The translations under genes and the position numbers were made by a program. Below, in pieces: positions 31,693 through 39,395 of a stretch of DNA of 64,000 nucleotides (position 1 is its first letter; every line of letters starts with the position of its first letter). Source of the stretch: Brachybacterium aquaticum. GTDB lineage: Bacteria; Actinomycetota; Actinomycetes; Actinomycetales; Dermabacteraceae. Location of the stretch: positions 2,728,001 through 2,792,000 of the forward strand of contig NZ_JACHLZ010000001.1 of NCBI RefSeq assembly GCF_014204755.1, in the 5' to 3' direction. The notes under the pieces are model-generated. The model made no database searches. It worked only from the letters and a program-made list of their open reading frames with translations, and was not told the origin of the DNA.

Positions 31693-33498
31693 TCAGCGCG
31701 ACTCGTCGCGCCCGTGCTCCGGGAGCGGGGCACGCGCGCTGCCGGTGCGGGCCGGCAGGGTACCGCTCGTCGGCGTCTCGTCCCCGGGACCGTCCGGGTC
31801 CTCGTAGAGGTCGCTCATCACCGGCACGCCCGTGGTGCTCGTGGGCTCGACGACGTAGTCCTCGGTGTCGAACTCGTCGTCCTCCTCGCGGCGCTCGTAC
31901 TCCTCCGGGGGCAGCACCTGCGCCCACTCGCGGGTGCGGATCTGCGGCAGCTCGCCCGCGTCCTCCCGCAGCGCGCGCAGCAGCGCATACATCTGGAACC
32001 AGCCCATGACGAAGAAGGGCAGGCCCACGAGGATGATCGTGGACTGCAGGGCGGTCAGCCCGTCCTCGCCGGAGAACACCAGCAGGGTCGCGGTGACCAG
32101 GCCGATCGCGAGGCCCCAGAAGATCCGCTGGCCCAGCGGGTTGTAGTCCTCGTGGCCGTTGGCCATCGAGTCGGTCACCAGCGCCGCGGAGTCCACGGAG
32201 GTCACGAAGAAGATGACCACCAGCACGATCGCGATCACCGAGACGAGGAACGACGCCGGATAGTGATCGAGGAAGGCGAACAGCGCACCTGGGATGTCCC
32301 CGTCGGTGACCACCCGGTCCACCAGGCCGCCCTCGCCGCGCAGCTCGATGTCGAAGCTGGCGTAGCCGAAGATGCCGAACCACAGCACGGAGAACGCGGA
32401 CGGCACGGCGAGCACGCCGGAGACGAACTGGCGGATGGTGCGGCCCTTGGAGATGCGGGCGATGAAGATGCCCACGAAGGGCGACCAGGTGATGGTCCAC
32501 GCCCAGTAGAAGACCGTCCAGGTGTTCTGCCAGCCCGTGTTCGCGAAGGTGTCGTTCCACAGCGCGAGCTCGGGGAGGTTCACGAGATAGCTGCCGAAGC
32601 TCTCCAGCGTCCCCTTCAGGACGAACAGGGTGGAGCCACCGGCGACAAGCACGAAGATCAGCAGCAGCACGGCCACGACGATGTTGAGGTTGGAGAGTAC
32701 CTTGATGCCCTTCTTCAGGCCGAGCGAGACGGAGATCAGGGCCAGGCCGCTGACCACGCCGATGATGATCAGGTTCCAGCCGGCGCTCTCGGGGACCCCG
32801 AACAGCTGGTTCAGGCCGCCGTTGATCTGCAGGGTCCCCAGGCCCACCGAGACGGCGACACCGAAGATGGTGCCGACGATCGCGACGATGTCGATGGCCT
32901 TGCCGATCGGACCGTGGATGCGCTCGCCCAGCAGCGGCTGGAAGATCGAGGACACCCGCGGGGGCAGGTTGCGCTTGTGGATGAAGTAGGCGAAGCACAG
33001 GGCGGGCAGGGTGAAGATCGCCCAGGTGTGCAGCGTGAAGTGGTAGTAGGTGAAGTTCATGGCGTCCTTGGCCGCGGCCCGGGTGCCGGCCTCGATGCCG
33101 AGGTCGGCCCCGCGCGGCGGGTCGCCGAAGTGGCTGATCGGCTCGGCCACGCCCCAGAACATGAGGATCGAGCCGATGCCGGCGGCGAAGAGCATCCCGA
33201 ACCAGGCGGGCCCGGAGTGCTCGGGCGGTTCGTCGTCGGGGCCGAGCTTCACCCGGCCGAAGCGCCCCACCGCGATGACGACGAGGAACACCAGGAACGT
33301 GGTGACGCCGAGGATGTAGAACCAGCCGAGGTTGGTCAGCAGCCAGTCCGAGGCGCCGGAGACGGCGGCGTTCAGGGGGTCGGTGAACAGGATGGTCCCC
33401 AGCACGAAGGCGAGGATGATCGCCGCCGAACCGAAGAAGATCACCGGCGAGGTGCGCAGGTGGAGGAGGTCGTGGAGTCTCGTCAGCATGAAGGTCAT
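31693..33498 (-). CDS. BCCT-family betaine/choline transporter
   Basis: Imports glycine betaine, choline, carnitine or ectoine with sodium for osmoprotection; 601 aa. The frame reaches 33651, but the start at ATG 33498 (MTFMLTRLHDLLHL) is where family similarity begins. About twelve membrane segments are seen. Hallmarks are GMLFAAGIGSILMFWGVAEPISHF (the sodium-site helix, about residue 100) and WAWTITWSPFVGIFIARISKGRTIRQFV (substrate aromatic box). The cytoplasmic C-terminus is long and acidic (EEYERREEDDEFDTEDY), probably the osmosensing tail as in BetP. No synthesis genes are adjacent. Exact substrate is not decidable. Confidence 0.92.
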   Translation of the reverse strand: MTFMLTRLHDLLHLRTSPVIFFGSAAIILAFVLGTILFTDPLNAAVSGASDWLLTNLGWFYILGVTTFLVFLVVIAVGRFGRVKLGPDDEPPEHSGPAWFGMLFAAGIGSILMFWGVAEPISHFGDPPRGADLGIEAGTRAAAKDAMNFTYYHFTLHTWAIFTLPALCFAYFIHKRNLPPRVSSIFQPLLGERIHGPIGKAIDIVAIVGTIFGVAVSVGLGTLQINGGLNQLFGVPESAGWNLIIIGVVSGLALISVSLGLKKGIKVLSNLNIVVAVLLLIFVLVAGGSTLFVLKGTLESFGSYLVNLPELALWNDTFANTGWQNTWTVFYWAWTITWSPFVGIFIARISKGRTIRQFVSGVLAVPSAFSVLWFGIFGYASFDIELRGEGGLVDRVVTDGDIPGALFAFLDHYPASFLVSVIAIVLVVIFFVTSVDSAALVTDSMANGHEDYNPLGQRIFWGLAIGLVTATLLVFSGEDGLTALQSTIILVGLPFFVMGWFQMYALLRALREDAGELPQIRTREWAQVLPPEEYERREEDDEFDTEDYVVEPTSTTGVPVMSDLYEDPDGPGDETPTSGTLPARTGSARAPLPEHGRDESR

Positions 33499-33745
33499 CT
33501 CTCGTGCGACGGCGCCGACGACTGCGAGGAGTGCTCCCAGGCCGGCCCGCCGGGGGTGGGCAGGTCTTCCGGACGCGCCCCAGTATGTCGAAGTTTCTGT
33601 CCGCGTGTCCGACAATGCGGTGTGAGGAGGTGCATGGGGAGTCCTCCCCATGGCCGGGCCGGCGCGGCGCCGTTAGCGTGGCGATGAGCGGCCGATCGGG
33701 GCCGACGGCGAGGCCGCGGAGGGCGGCGGCGAGGCGGGGATACCC

Positions 33746-34498
33746 ATGAGCACTCCTTACGGCGCACCGTCCGGCGGGTACGGGCAGAGCGGCAACGGCC
33801 AGGGCGGCTACCCGTCCCCGCCGCCCGCGCCTCCTCGGAAGAACCGGGCCCCGCTTTTCATAGCCCTGTCGTGCGGCTGCGCGCTGCTGGTCGCGATCGT
33901 GGTGCTCGTCGCGGGTGCCGGCCTGTTCGTCATCGGGCAGGACGCGGAGGAGCCCACCCGAGCCCCGATCACGACCTCGTCGGAGGACCCCGCGTCGGAG
34001 GACCCCGCGACTGAGGACCGCGCGACTGAGGCCCCGACCACGGGCATCCCCACCTCCGAGCCGCCGAGCACGGACCTGGACACCGATCGCCCGGCCGAGA
34101 ATCCCACCGAGCCCCCAGAGTCGGACGCCGTCTCCGACGGCGCCTCGTCGATCTCCGTCCAGATCGGCCCGACGTCGGAGGACACCACGCTCGAGACGCA
34201 CGACGACGTGCTGGAGAGCCAGAACGGGAAGTTCGTGGGCGTGGAGGTCACGATCACGAACAACGGCACGAGCGACATCGGCCTGTCCGGGGAGAACTTC
34301 CTCTTCTACGACGAGGACGGGCAGTCCTACACGCTGCGCTACGGGGCGTTCTCCACCTCAGGGCCGCAGATCGCGCCCGGCGAGGAGGCGGTCGCGGAGC
34401 TGTACGCGGACGTTCCCGGGGACGCGACGCTGGACCGCGTCAGCTACACCGACGAGGTCGGCACCGGTGGCCAGGAGGTCAGCTTCCCTGTCGGCTGA
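33746..34498 (+). CDS. Single-pass membrane protein with DUF4352-like domain
   Basis: A 250-aa envelope protein. The N-terminus is a Gly/Pro/Tyr-rich cytoplasmic tail (SGGYGQSGNGQGGYPSPPP), then a membrane helix at about 36-63 (PLFIALSCGCALLVAIVVLVAGAGLFVIG). A Glu/Pro/Thr-rich extracellular linker of about 70 residues follows. The C-terminal domain with GKFVGVEVTITNNGTSDIGL and QSYTLRYGAFSTSGPQIAPGEEA is the immunoglobulin-like DUF4352 (telomeric-repeat-binding-factor-2-like) pattern. ATG 33746 follows GAGGCGGGG. Its last 20 bp overlap the end of the convergent DUF2306-like gene. Function is unknown. Confidence 0.8.
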   Translation: MSTPYGAPSGGYGQSGNGQGGYPSPPPAPPRKNRAPLFIALSCGCALLVAIVVLVAGAGLFVIGQDAEEPTRAPITTSSEDPASEDPATEDRATEAPTTGIPTSEPPSTDLDTDRPAENPTEPPESDAVSDGASSISVQIGPTSEDTTLETHDDVLESQNGKFVGVEVTITNNGTSDIGLSGENFLFYDEDGQSYTLRYGAFSTSGPQIAPGEEAVAELYADVPGDATLDRVSYTDEVGTGGQEVSFPVG

Positions 34499-35003
34499 CC
34501 GACCGGTCGACCCGCGCGGTACGATCCTCTGCCGCGGTCCCGCTCCCGCGCTCCCCCGCCGCGCGCACCACGCTCACGGCGAGGATCGCGACGATCACCG
34601 CGACCCCGGCGGCGGTGCCGAGCGCGACCACCGGCTCGGAGGCGAGCAGACGCGCGATCAGCCGCGCCGGCACCAGGGCCGCGAAGGCGAAGGCGGCGAG
34701 GGTGCCCAGGTAGGAGCCGATCATGAAGCCGCGGTGAACCTTGACGTCGCCGGTGCGGATGCCCAGCAGCGCCGCGACCATGCAGACCAGGGTCCAGATC
34801 GACAGGCCGTGCAGCCAGGAGAAGCCGTCGGGCGCGATCCAGAAGCTGGTCACGCAGGTCACCACGATCCCGGCGACCCAGGTGGCGCCGAGGACGCGGT
34901 GGGCGAGGTCGCGGCGGCGGCGCAGGATCTGCACCGGGCCGAGGAGGAGCACGTACAGCGCGGCGAGGGCGTGGAGGGTGATCACGGGCGTGAAGGCGTC
35001 CAT
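34479..35003 (-). CDS. DUF2306-like integral membrane protein
   Basis: A 174-aa protein with four or five membrane helices: ITLHALAALYVLLLGPVQIL, VLGATWVAGIVVTCVTSFWI, LSIWTLVCMVAALLGI, MIGSYLGTLAAFAFAALVP and VVALGTAAGVAVIVAILAV. HRVLGATWV and KVHRGFMIGSYLG, with conserved His-Arg pairs, are characteristic of DUF2306, thought to hold haem or quinone-type ligands in some relatives but uncharacterised here. The C-terminal 25 residues are charged and overlap the end of the convergent gene by 20 bp. Confidence 0.8.
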   Translation of the reverse strand: MDAFTPVITLHALAALYVLLLGPVQILRRRRDLAHRVLGATWVAGIVVTCVTSFWIAPDGFSWLHGLSIWTLVCMVAALLGIRTGDVKVHRGFMIGSYLGTLAAFAFAALVPARLIARLLASEPVVALGTAAGVAVIVAILAVSVVRAAGERGSGTAAEDRTARVDRSVSRQGS

Positions 35004-35141
35004 GGCTCGACCCTAGGAAGGCCGCCGCACCCCCTCCCATCACATCTGTCATGGATCCGGATGACGCCCCGTCACGCCCCCGACTCCCCCGGTTCAGCAA
35101 ATCGCCAGCCTCGGCACAGTGCTTTTCCTGGGAGGGGGGTT

Positions 35142-35227
35142 TAACTTGTCCCAACGCGTCACCGGAGGACCTGCTGACTGAGGAGGAGGCAGGATCCATC
35201 TGATCCGGGACGCGGGGGAAAGGGATG
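35142..35227 (+). other. Structured intergenic stretch, candidate small RNA
   Basis: The gene-free interval 35004-35296 holds TAACTT (35142-35147), a good -10 hexamer, followed by about 80 nt with small stems (CCTGC/GCAGG around 35170-35192 and GGATC-containing repeats) and then the strong hairpin at 35228. No -35 is clear. The stretch may be an sRNA, or only the promoter of the minus-strand DUF2306-like gene. Confidence 0.3.
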
Positions 35228-35255
35228 GCCCCGGCTCGTGGGGACGAGCCGGGGC
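35228..35255. terminator. Terminator hairpin
   Basis: GCCCCGGCTCGT pairs exactly with 35244-35255 around a GGGG loop. It stands 42 bp past the stop of the minus-strand gene at 35297 and is also suited to stop plus-strand transcription, being followed there by CACTTTCC. Confidence 0.75.
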
Positions 35256-35296
35256 ACTTTCCTGTTCGGGGGTCCTTCGCAGCTCAGCGCCGCCGG

Positions 35297-36115
35297 TCAG
35301 CGCCGCAGGTCGATCCCGAACACGCGCCGGATCTGGGCGACCGCGTGGCGGGTGAAGCGCCGGTCCGAGGGGGTCGAGGCGAAGGGCAGCACCAGTCCGG
35401 GGTGATCGGGGTGGGTGACGCGGCCGTGGGTCGCGCCGGGGGTGATCACGAACCCGGCGTCCTCCATCCTGCGCATCAGCTCCCGGCGCGTGGTGGGGTG
35501 GCGCGTCCCCTGCCCGCCGCGGGTGCTGTGCCCGGCGGCGTCGTCCGCGATGTCGAGCGCGGGCTGGTACTTCTCGGGCCGCACCGACAGGGCGTAGCGG
35601 GTGGAGAACAGGCCGATTACGGCGTTGTCCGCGCGGCGCACCTGCACCACGAGCCCGCCGCGCTGGAAGTGGTCGCTGGTGCCGGCGTCGGCGGTCCAGG
35701 CGTCCTCGGGGTCGGCGACGGCCTGCACGATCTCCTCGGAGCGGACGTCGGCGATGCCGACCGCGCGGATGTCCTCGTCGCGGATCCGCAGGGGGCGCGG
35801 CAGCGGACGAGGGTCGGAGGCGTCCAGGGTGTGCACGGCGTCCGCGGGGGCGGGCGCGGCGGGGCGCGGGAGCTGGACGGTGCGAGCACGACGGCGGGGC
35901 AGGCGGGCCGAGGGCTGGGAGCCCGGCGCCTGGGGGTCGTCGTGCTCGGGGTCGGCCGACGGCCCCGCGGCGTCGGCGCCCCTCGCGTCGCTCTCCGCTC
36001 GGCGCCGGGGCACGGCCGTGTAGTCCACCGGCGTGACGGCGCGGGCGGGGTCGGTGCGGCCGGCGAGCGCCCGGGGTGTGGGGCGCGGTCGAGGCGACCG
36101 GGGACTCTCTGACAT
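35297..36115 (-). CDS. Hypothetical protein with HicA-like C-terminus
   Basis: A 272-aa protein. The first 95 residues are Pro/Arg/Ala-rich and disordered. The middle (IRDEDIRAVGIADVRSEEIVQAVADPEDAW, then FQRGGLVVQVRRADNAVIGLFSTRYAL) looks like a small beta domain of the kind found in toxin-like BrnT/DUF4258 proteins. The C-terminus TRRELMRRMEDAGFVITPGATHGRVTHPDHPG has the order of the HicA mRNA-interferase fold, with His in the GATHGRVTHP segment. No HicB antitoxin gene is adjacent. ATG 36115 follows GGAGGGGG. I cannot say whether it is an RNase or a derived binding domain. Confidence 0.6.
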   Translation of the reverse strand: MSESPRSPRPRPTPRALAGRTDPARAVTPVDYTAVPRRRAESDARGADAAGPSADPEHDDPQAPGSQPSARLPRRRARTVQLPRPAAPAPADAVHTLDASDPRPLPRPLRIRDEDIRAVGIADVRSEEIVQAVADPEDAWTADAGTSDHFQRGGLVVQVRRADNAVIGLFSTRYALSVRPEKYQPALDIADDAAGHSTRGGQGTRHPTTRRELMRRMEDAGFVITPGATHGRVTHPDHPGLVLPFASTPSDRRFTRHAVAQIRRVFGIDLRR

Positions 36116-36244
36116 CGCTCCCCCTCCAGTGCTCTCGCGTGCTCCCCGTCGGTCTCCGCGCGGGGCTCCTCCCCTGATGGTGCCACGGCGGAGCCGCTCC
36201 GCTACGGTGACGCCTGTCGTCGCCCGCCCGTCGTGAGGTCCCCC

Positions 36245-36829
36245 ATGAGAGTCGCCACCGCCCGTCGTCCGTCCCGCGCCCGCGCGGTCCTCGGCACGGT
36301 CGCCTCGATGCTCGCCGTCGCCGCGCTCGCGGCAGGCTGCACCGGCGGCTCCTCTTCTCCGGAGGAGTCCTCCCCCGCCGCCTCGGAGTCGGCTGCGTCG
36401 GAGGCCACCGCCTCGGACTCCGGGGGCACGGCCGCCGGGGGCTCGGAGGGTGCGGCCGACGGGGGCGCCGGTGCGTCCGACGGGGGCGGGGCGACCGCCG
36501 TGGCCGTCCCGCAGGACCCCTACCCCGTCACCCCGGCCCCGGAGGGCTTCGTGCCGCCGGAGCCGTGCACCGGCGAGGGCGCCTACTTCACCGAGGTCGG
36601 CACCTCCGCGACCCCGGACCTGCCCGAGCGCGCCGGGGAGAGCCTGACCGTGGACCTCGTGAGCATCGAGGGCGATCAGGCGCAGCTGCGCGCCACCATC
36701 GGCGACAGCCCCGCCCGGGACATCGAGCCGATGACCCTCGGGGAGATCGTGACGCTGGATCTGTGGACTCTGTCGGTGACCAGCGTGTGCGAGGGGACCC
36801 AGCAGGTCGAGTTCGACCTCATCGACTGA
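36245..36829 (+). CDS. Small secreted lipoprotein, unknown function
   Basis: From ATG 36245 (GAGG just upstream) the protein is 194 aa. A basic N-terminus (MRVATARRPSRARAV), a hydrophobic core and the lipobox LAAGC at about residue 30 show a lipoprotein. A 60-residue Ser/Ala/Gly/Glu linker follows. The folded part, about 110 residues, contains EPCTGEGAYFTEVGT and ends SVTSVCEGTQQVEFDLID, so one disulfide is likely. I recognise no family. GTG 36233 is a weaker start. Confidence 0.75.
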   Translation: MRVATARRPSRARAVLGTVASMLAVAALAAGCTGGSSSPEESSPAASESAASEATASDSGGTAAGGSEGAADGGAGASDGGGATAVAVPQDPYPVTPAPEGFVPPEPCTGEGAYFTEVGTSATPDLPERAGESLTVDLVSIEGDQAQLRATIGDSPARDIEPMTLGEIVTLDLWTLSVTSVCEGTQQVEFDLID

Positions 36830-36866
36830 CCCTCGCAGCGACTGTCCCTGCAGCCCCGAACGGACG

Positions 36867-36906
36867 ACGGCGCGGCGGCCCCTGTGAGGAGGGACCGCTG
36901 CGCCGT
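36867..36906. terminator. Terminator-like hairpin between convergent genes
   Basis: ACGGCGCGGCGGCCCC at 36867-36882 pairs with 36891-36906 with two mismatches and an 8-nt loop, between the stops of the lipoprotein and the lamin-tail protein. Confidence 0.6.
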
Positions 36907-36955
36907 GCGTCAGCGGGGCGAGTGCAGCAGCGCTGCGCTCAGGTCGCGGGCGGGG

Positions 36956-39220
36956 TCAGTTCCCGTTCGCGCCCTTGCCCTTCTGGCCGGCCCATTCGGG
37001 GGCCTTGCCGCTGTTCTGCCCCGGAGCGCTGCCGCTGTTCGAGTCGGGGCCGTTGCCGTTGGCGAGACCCTGGCCCTTGCCCTGGTTGCCCTTGCCCTCC
37101 GGACCCTTCCACTCCGGACCCTTGCCCTCGGGGCCGGCCCAGTCAGGACGGTTGTTGCCGCTCGGCGCGGGCTCCTCCTCGTCGTCGTCCTCGTCACCGC
37201 CCGGGACGGCCGGGGCGGCGTCGCAGTTCTCGTCGATCAGGCCGATGCCGCGCAGGGCGTGGCCGTCGGTGTCGGCGTCGTCGGAGAACCAGGCCTGGCG
37301 CACGCCGTCCTCGCAGACGTCGGTGGGCTCGAGGGCGATACCCTCGTTGGCGAAGTTCGCGGGCATGCCGTCGGGGCGCTCGAAGACGACTGGGGCCGCG
37401 GCCGGGTCGGCGGCGGAGAGGTCGTAGAGGACCGAGCGGCCCTCGAGCGCCTCGTCGGCGAAGGCCCACAGGGTGTTCGAGGCGGTGTCGTAGTCCAGCG
37501 CCATCAGGCCCGGTAGCGGGGAGGCGAGGGTCGCGACGAGGGTCGCCTCGCCGCCGGACTGCAGGGCGACGGCGTAGACGTCGCCGGTGGTCTCCAGGAC
37601 CACGAAGGCGTATGCCTCGGCGGCGGGGACGTCGGCGCCGAGCTCCGCGAAGGCGCTGGCGGGGACGATCTCCACGGCCTCCATGCCGCCGTTGGCGCCG
37701 GTGGCGGGCAGCAGGGAGGTCAGGTTCCACTCGGCGACGACGGTGAGGGTGTCGCCCTCAGCGGCCGGGTCGAAGGCGAGGACCGTGTTGCGGGAGACGC
37801 CGGAGTTGTCGTTGTCGCGCTCGGCGGAGACGTAGACGCGGCCGTCGAGGCCGAAGGAGATGCCCTCGCCGTCGGGGGTGCCGGTGCCGTCGGCGAAGCG
37901 GGTGTGCTTGCCGCCGGTGGGCCAGCCCTCGGACTGCTGCCAGATGCCGGTCTCGTCCTGGACGAGGCGGGAGATCTGGCCGGCGTCGTTGTTCACGCCC
38001 CACAGCACCTGGGTGCCGTCCTCGAGGATCTGCAGGTCGAGACCGGAGAGGTCCTCGCCCCACTCGTCGGCCTCGTCGTTGACGGTGAGGTTCCCGTCGG
38101 TCGGCAGCTGCTGGCCGACGATCTCCTCGGGCTCGCCGCAGTCGTTCTCGGCGCCCGGGGTGGCGGCACCGGAGGGGAGGTAGCCGTCGGCGCACAGGGC
38201 GAAGGATCGGGTGACGTGCGCTGTCCAGGAGAGCTGGCCGAGCAGGGCGCCGCTGGGATCCTGCAGGCGGACCATGCCCTCGTCGCCGAGGCCGTAGCCG
38301 AGCTGGTCGCCGGTGATCAGCAGCAGGGCGCCGGGCGCGATCACGGTGCCGCCGGGGATGACGTAGACGTGGTCGTCCTCGGCGTCCAGGACGCGGTAGC
38401 CGGAGACGTCCACCGGGGCGTCGCCGAGGTTCTTCAGCTCGACGAAGTCGTCACCTGAGGAGTTGGTCTCGTTGATAGGCACGTCGCCGAGGGCGTTGGG
38501 GGCGCCGGGGGTGGCGACGCGGCTCATGGAGAAGGTGCCGTCGGTGCCGCGCTGCCAGGAGGGGGTGGCATGCTCGCCGGCGGGCCAGGTGGTGCCGTCG
38601 GCCAGAACCCCGTCGGGGGTGAAGATGCGGGCGGAGTCGCCGCGGCCGAGGCCGTAGGGCATGCCGGTGAAGACGTAGCTCTCGCCGGGGGCGAGGACGG
38701 TGCCGTCGGGCACGTAGGCGGGGACCTCGTTGGGGATGTCCTTCTCGTCCAGCAGGTACCAGCCGGAGAGGTCGACCTCGCGATCGGAGACGTTGGTGAC
38801 CTCGACCCAGTCGTCGCCGTCGGAGAAGACCTCGGTGACGTCGATGGCGTCGGCATCGGGGTGATCGCCCGGGACCTCGGGGGCGACGTAGGGGCCGGAG
38901 TTCGGGGCGCCCTTGGTCGGCTCGGCGGAGGCGACGATCTGCCCGTCGACGACGATGTAGGTGGCGGGCGCGTGCTCGGTCCAGGCCAGCTCGTCGATGA
39001 GGGTGGTGCCGTCCGCGGCGTACAGGCGCACGGTGTCCGCACCGACCAGGCCGACGTCGAAACCGCCGTCGACGGTGTTCTCGTGGTCCAGCACGAGCAG
39101 CGCACCGGGCTCGATGACGGTGCTGGCCAGCGGCAGGGCGAGGGCAAGGGTGCCGGTGACCGCGGCGGCGCGGCCGACGGCGGCTCGACAGGCGGGGAGG
39201 TGGAGGGGGCTGGGGCGCAC
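36956..39220 (-). CDS. Secreted lamin-tail-domain protein with esterase-like phytase domain
   Basis: GTG 39220 behind CAGGAG gives 754 aa with a signal peptide (VRPSPLHLPACRAAVGRAAAVTGTLALALPLAS). It passes directly into IEPGALLVLDHEN, the second half of a lamin tail domain, so the first half of that domain is missing. Two complete lamin tail domains follow (DWVEVTNVSDREVDLSGWYLLDE and DFVELKNLGDAPVDVSGYRVLDA). Residues about 370-690 match the esterase-like activity of phytase beta-propeller (LSGLDLQILEDGTQVLWGVNNDAG, FADGTGTPDGEGISFGLDGRVYVSAERDND in part, NEGIAL). The C-terminal 65 residues are rich in Gly/Lys/Asn (KGNQGKGQG). Likely a wall-associated or released enzyme or adhesin acting on phosphate esters. 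Monocistronic. Confidence 0.82.
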   Translation of the reverse strand: MRPSPLHLPACRAAVGRAAAVTGTLALALPLASTVIEPGALLVLDHENTVDGGFDVGLVGADTVRLYAADGTTLIDELAWTEHAPATYIVVDGQIVASAEPTKGAPNSGPYVAPEVPGDHPDADAIDVTEVFSDGDDWVEVTNVSDREVDLSGWYLLDEKDIPNEVPAYVPDGTVLAPGESYVFTGMPYGLGRGDSARIFTPDGVLADGTTWPAGEHATPSWQRGTDGTFSMSRVATPGAPNALGDVPINETNSSGDDFVELKNLGDAPVDVSGYRVLDAEDDHVYVIPGGTVIAPGALLLITGDQLGYGLGDEGMVRLQDPSGALLGQLSWTAHVTRSFALCADGYLPSGAATPGAENDCGEPEEIVGQQLPTDGNLTVNDEADEWGEDLSGLDLQILEDGTQVLWGVNNDAGQISRLVQDETGIWQQSEGWPTGGKHTRFADGTGTPDGEGISFGLDGRVYVSAERDNDNSGVSRNTVLAFDPAAEGDTLTVVAEWNLTSLLPATGANGGMEAVEIVPASAFAELGADVPAAEAYAFVVLETTGDVYAVALQSGGEATLVATLASPLPGLMALDYDTASNTLWAFADEALEGRSVLYDLSAADPAAAPVVFERPDGMPANFANEGIALEPTDVCEDGVRQAWFSDDADTDGHALRGIGLIDENCDAAPAVPGGDEDDDEEEPAPSGNNRPDWAGPEGKGPEWKGPEGKGNQGKGQGLANGNGPDSNSGSAPGQNSGKAPEWAGQKGKGANGN

Positions 39221-39395
39221 GCGAGCTCCTGGGGATCGCGAGGGGGTCCGGACGATCCCATCAGCGCCGGATGAACCGGTGGGGTGGAGAAGGTGGCGGG
39301 GTGGTGGACGGGTGTCGACGGCGCGGGGCACGGCCGACGGGGACCAGCCGGGCCGGTCGCGCGGGGCTCGACCCGCGGCGCGGCATCATGGAGGG

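Noticed and set aside
31714..33687. A 657-codon plus-strand frame rich in Glu, His, Gln and Asp
   Set aside because: It is antisense to the BCCT transporter; hydrophobic codons read in reverse give this composition.
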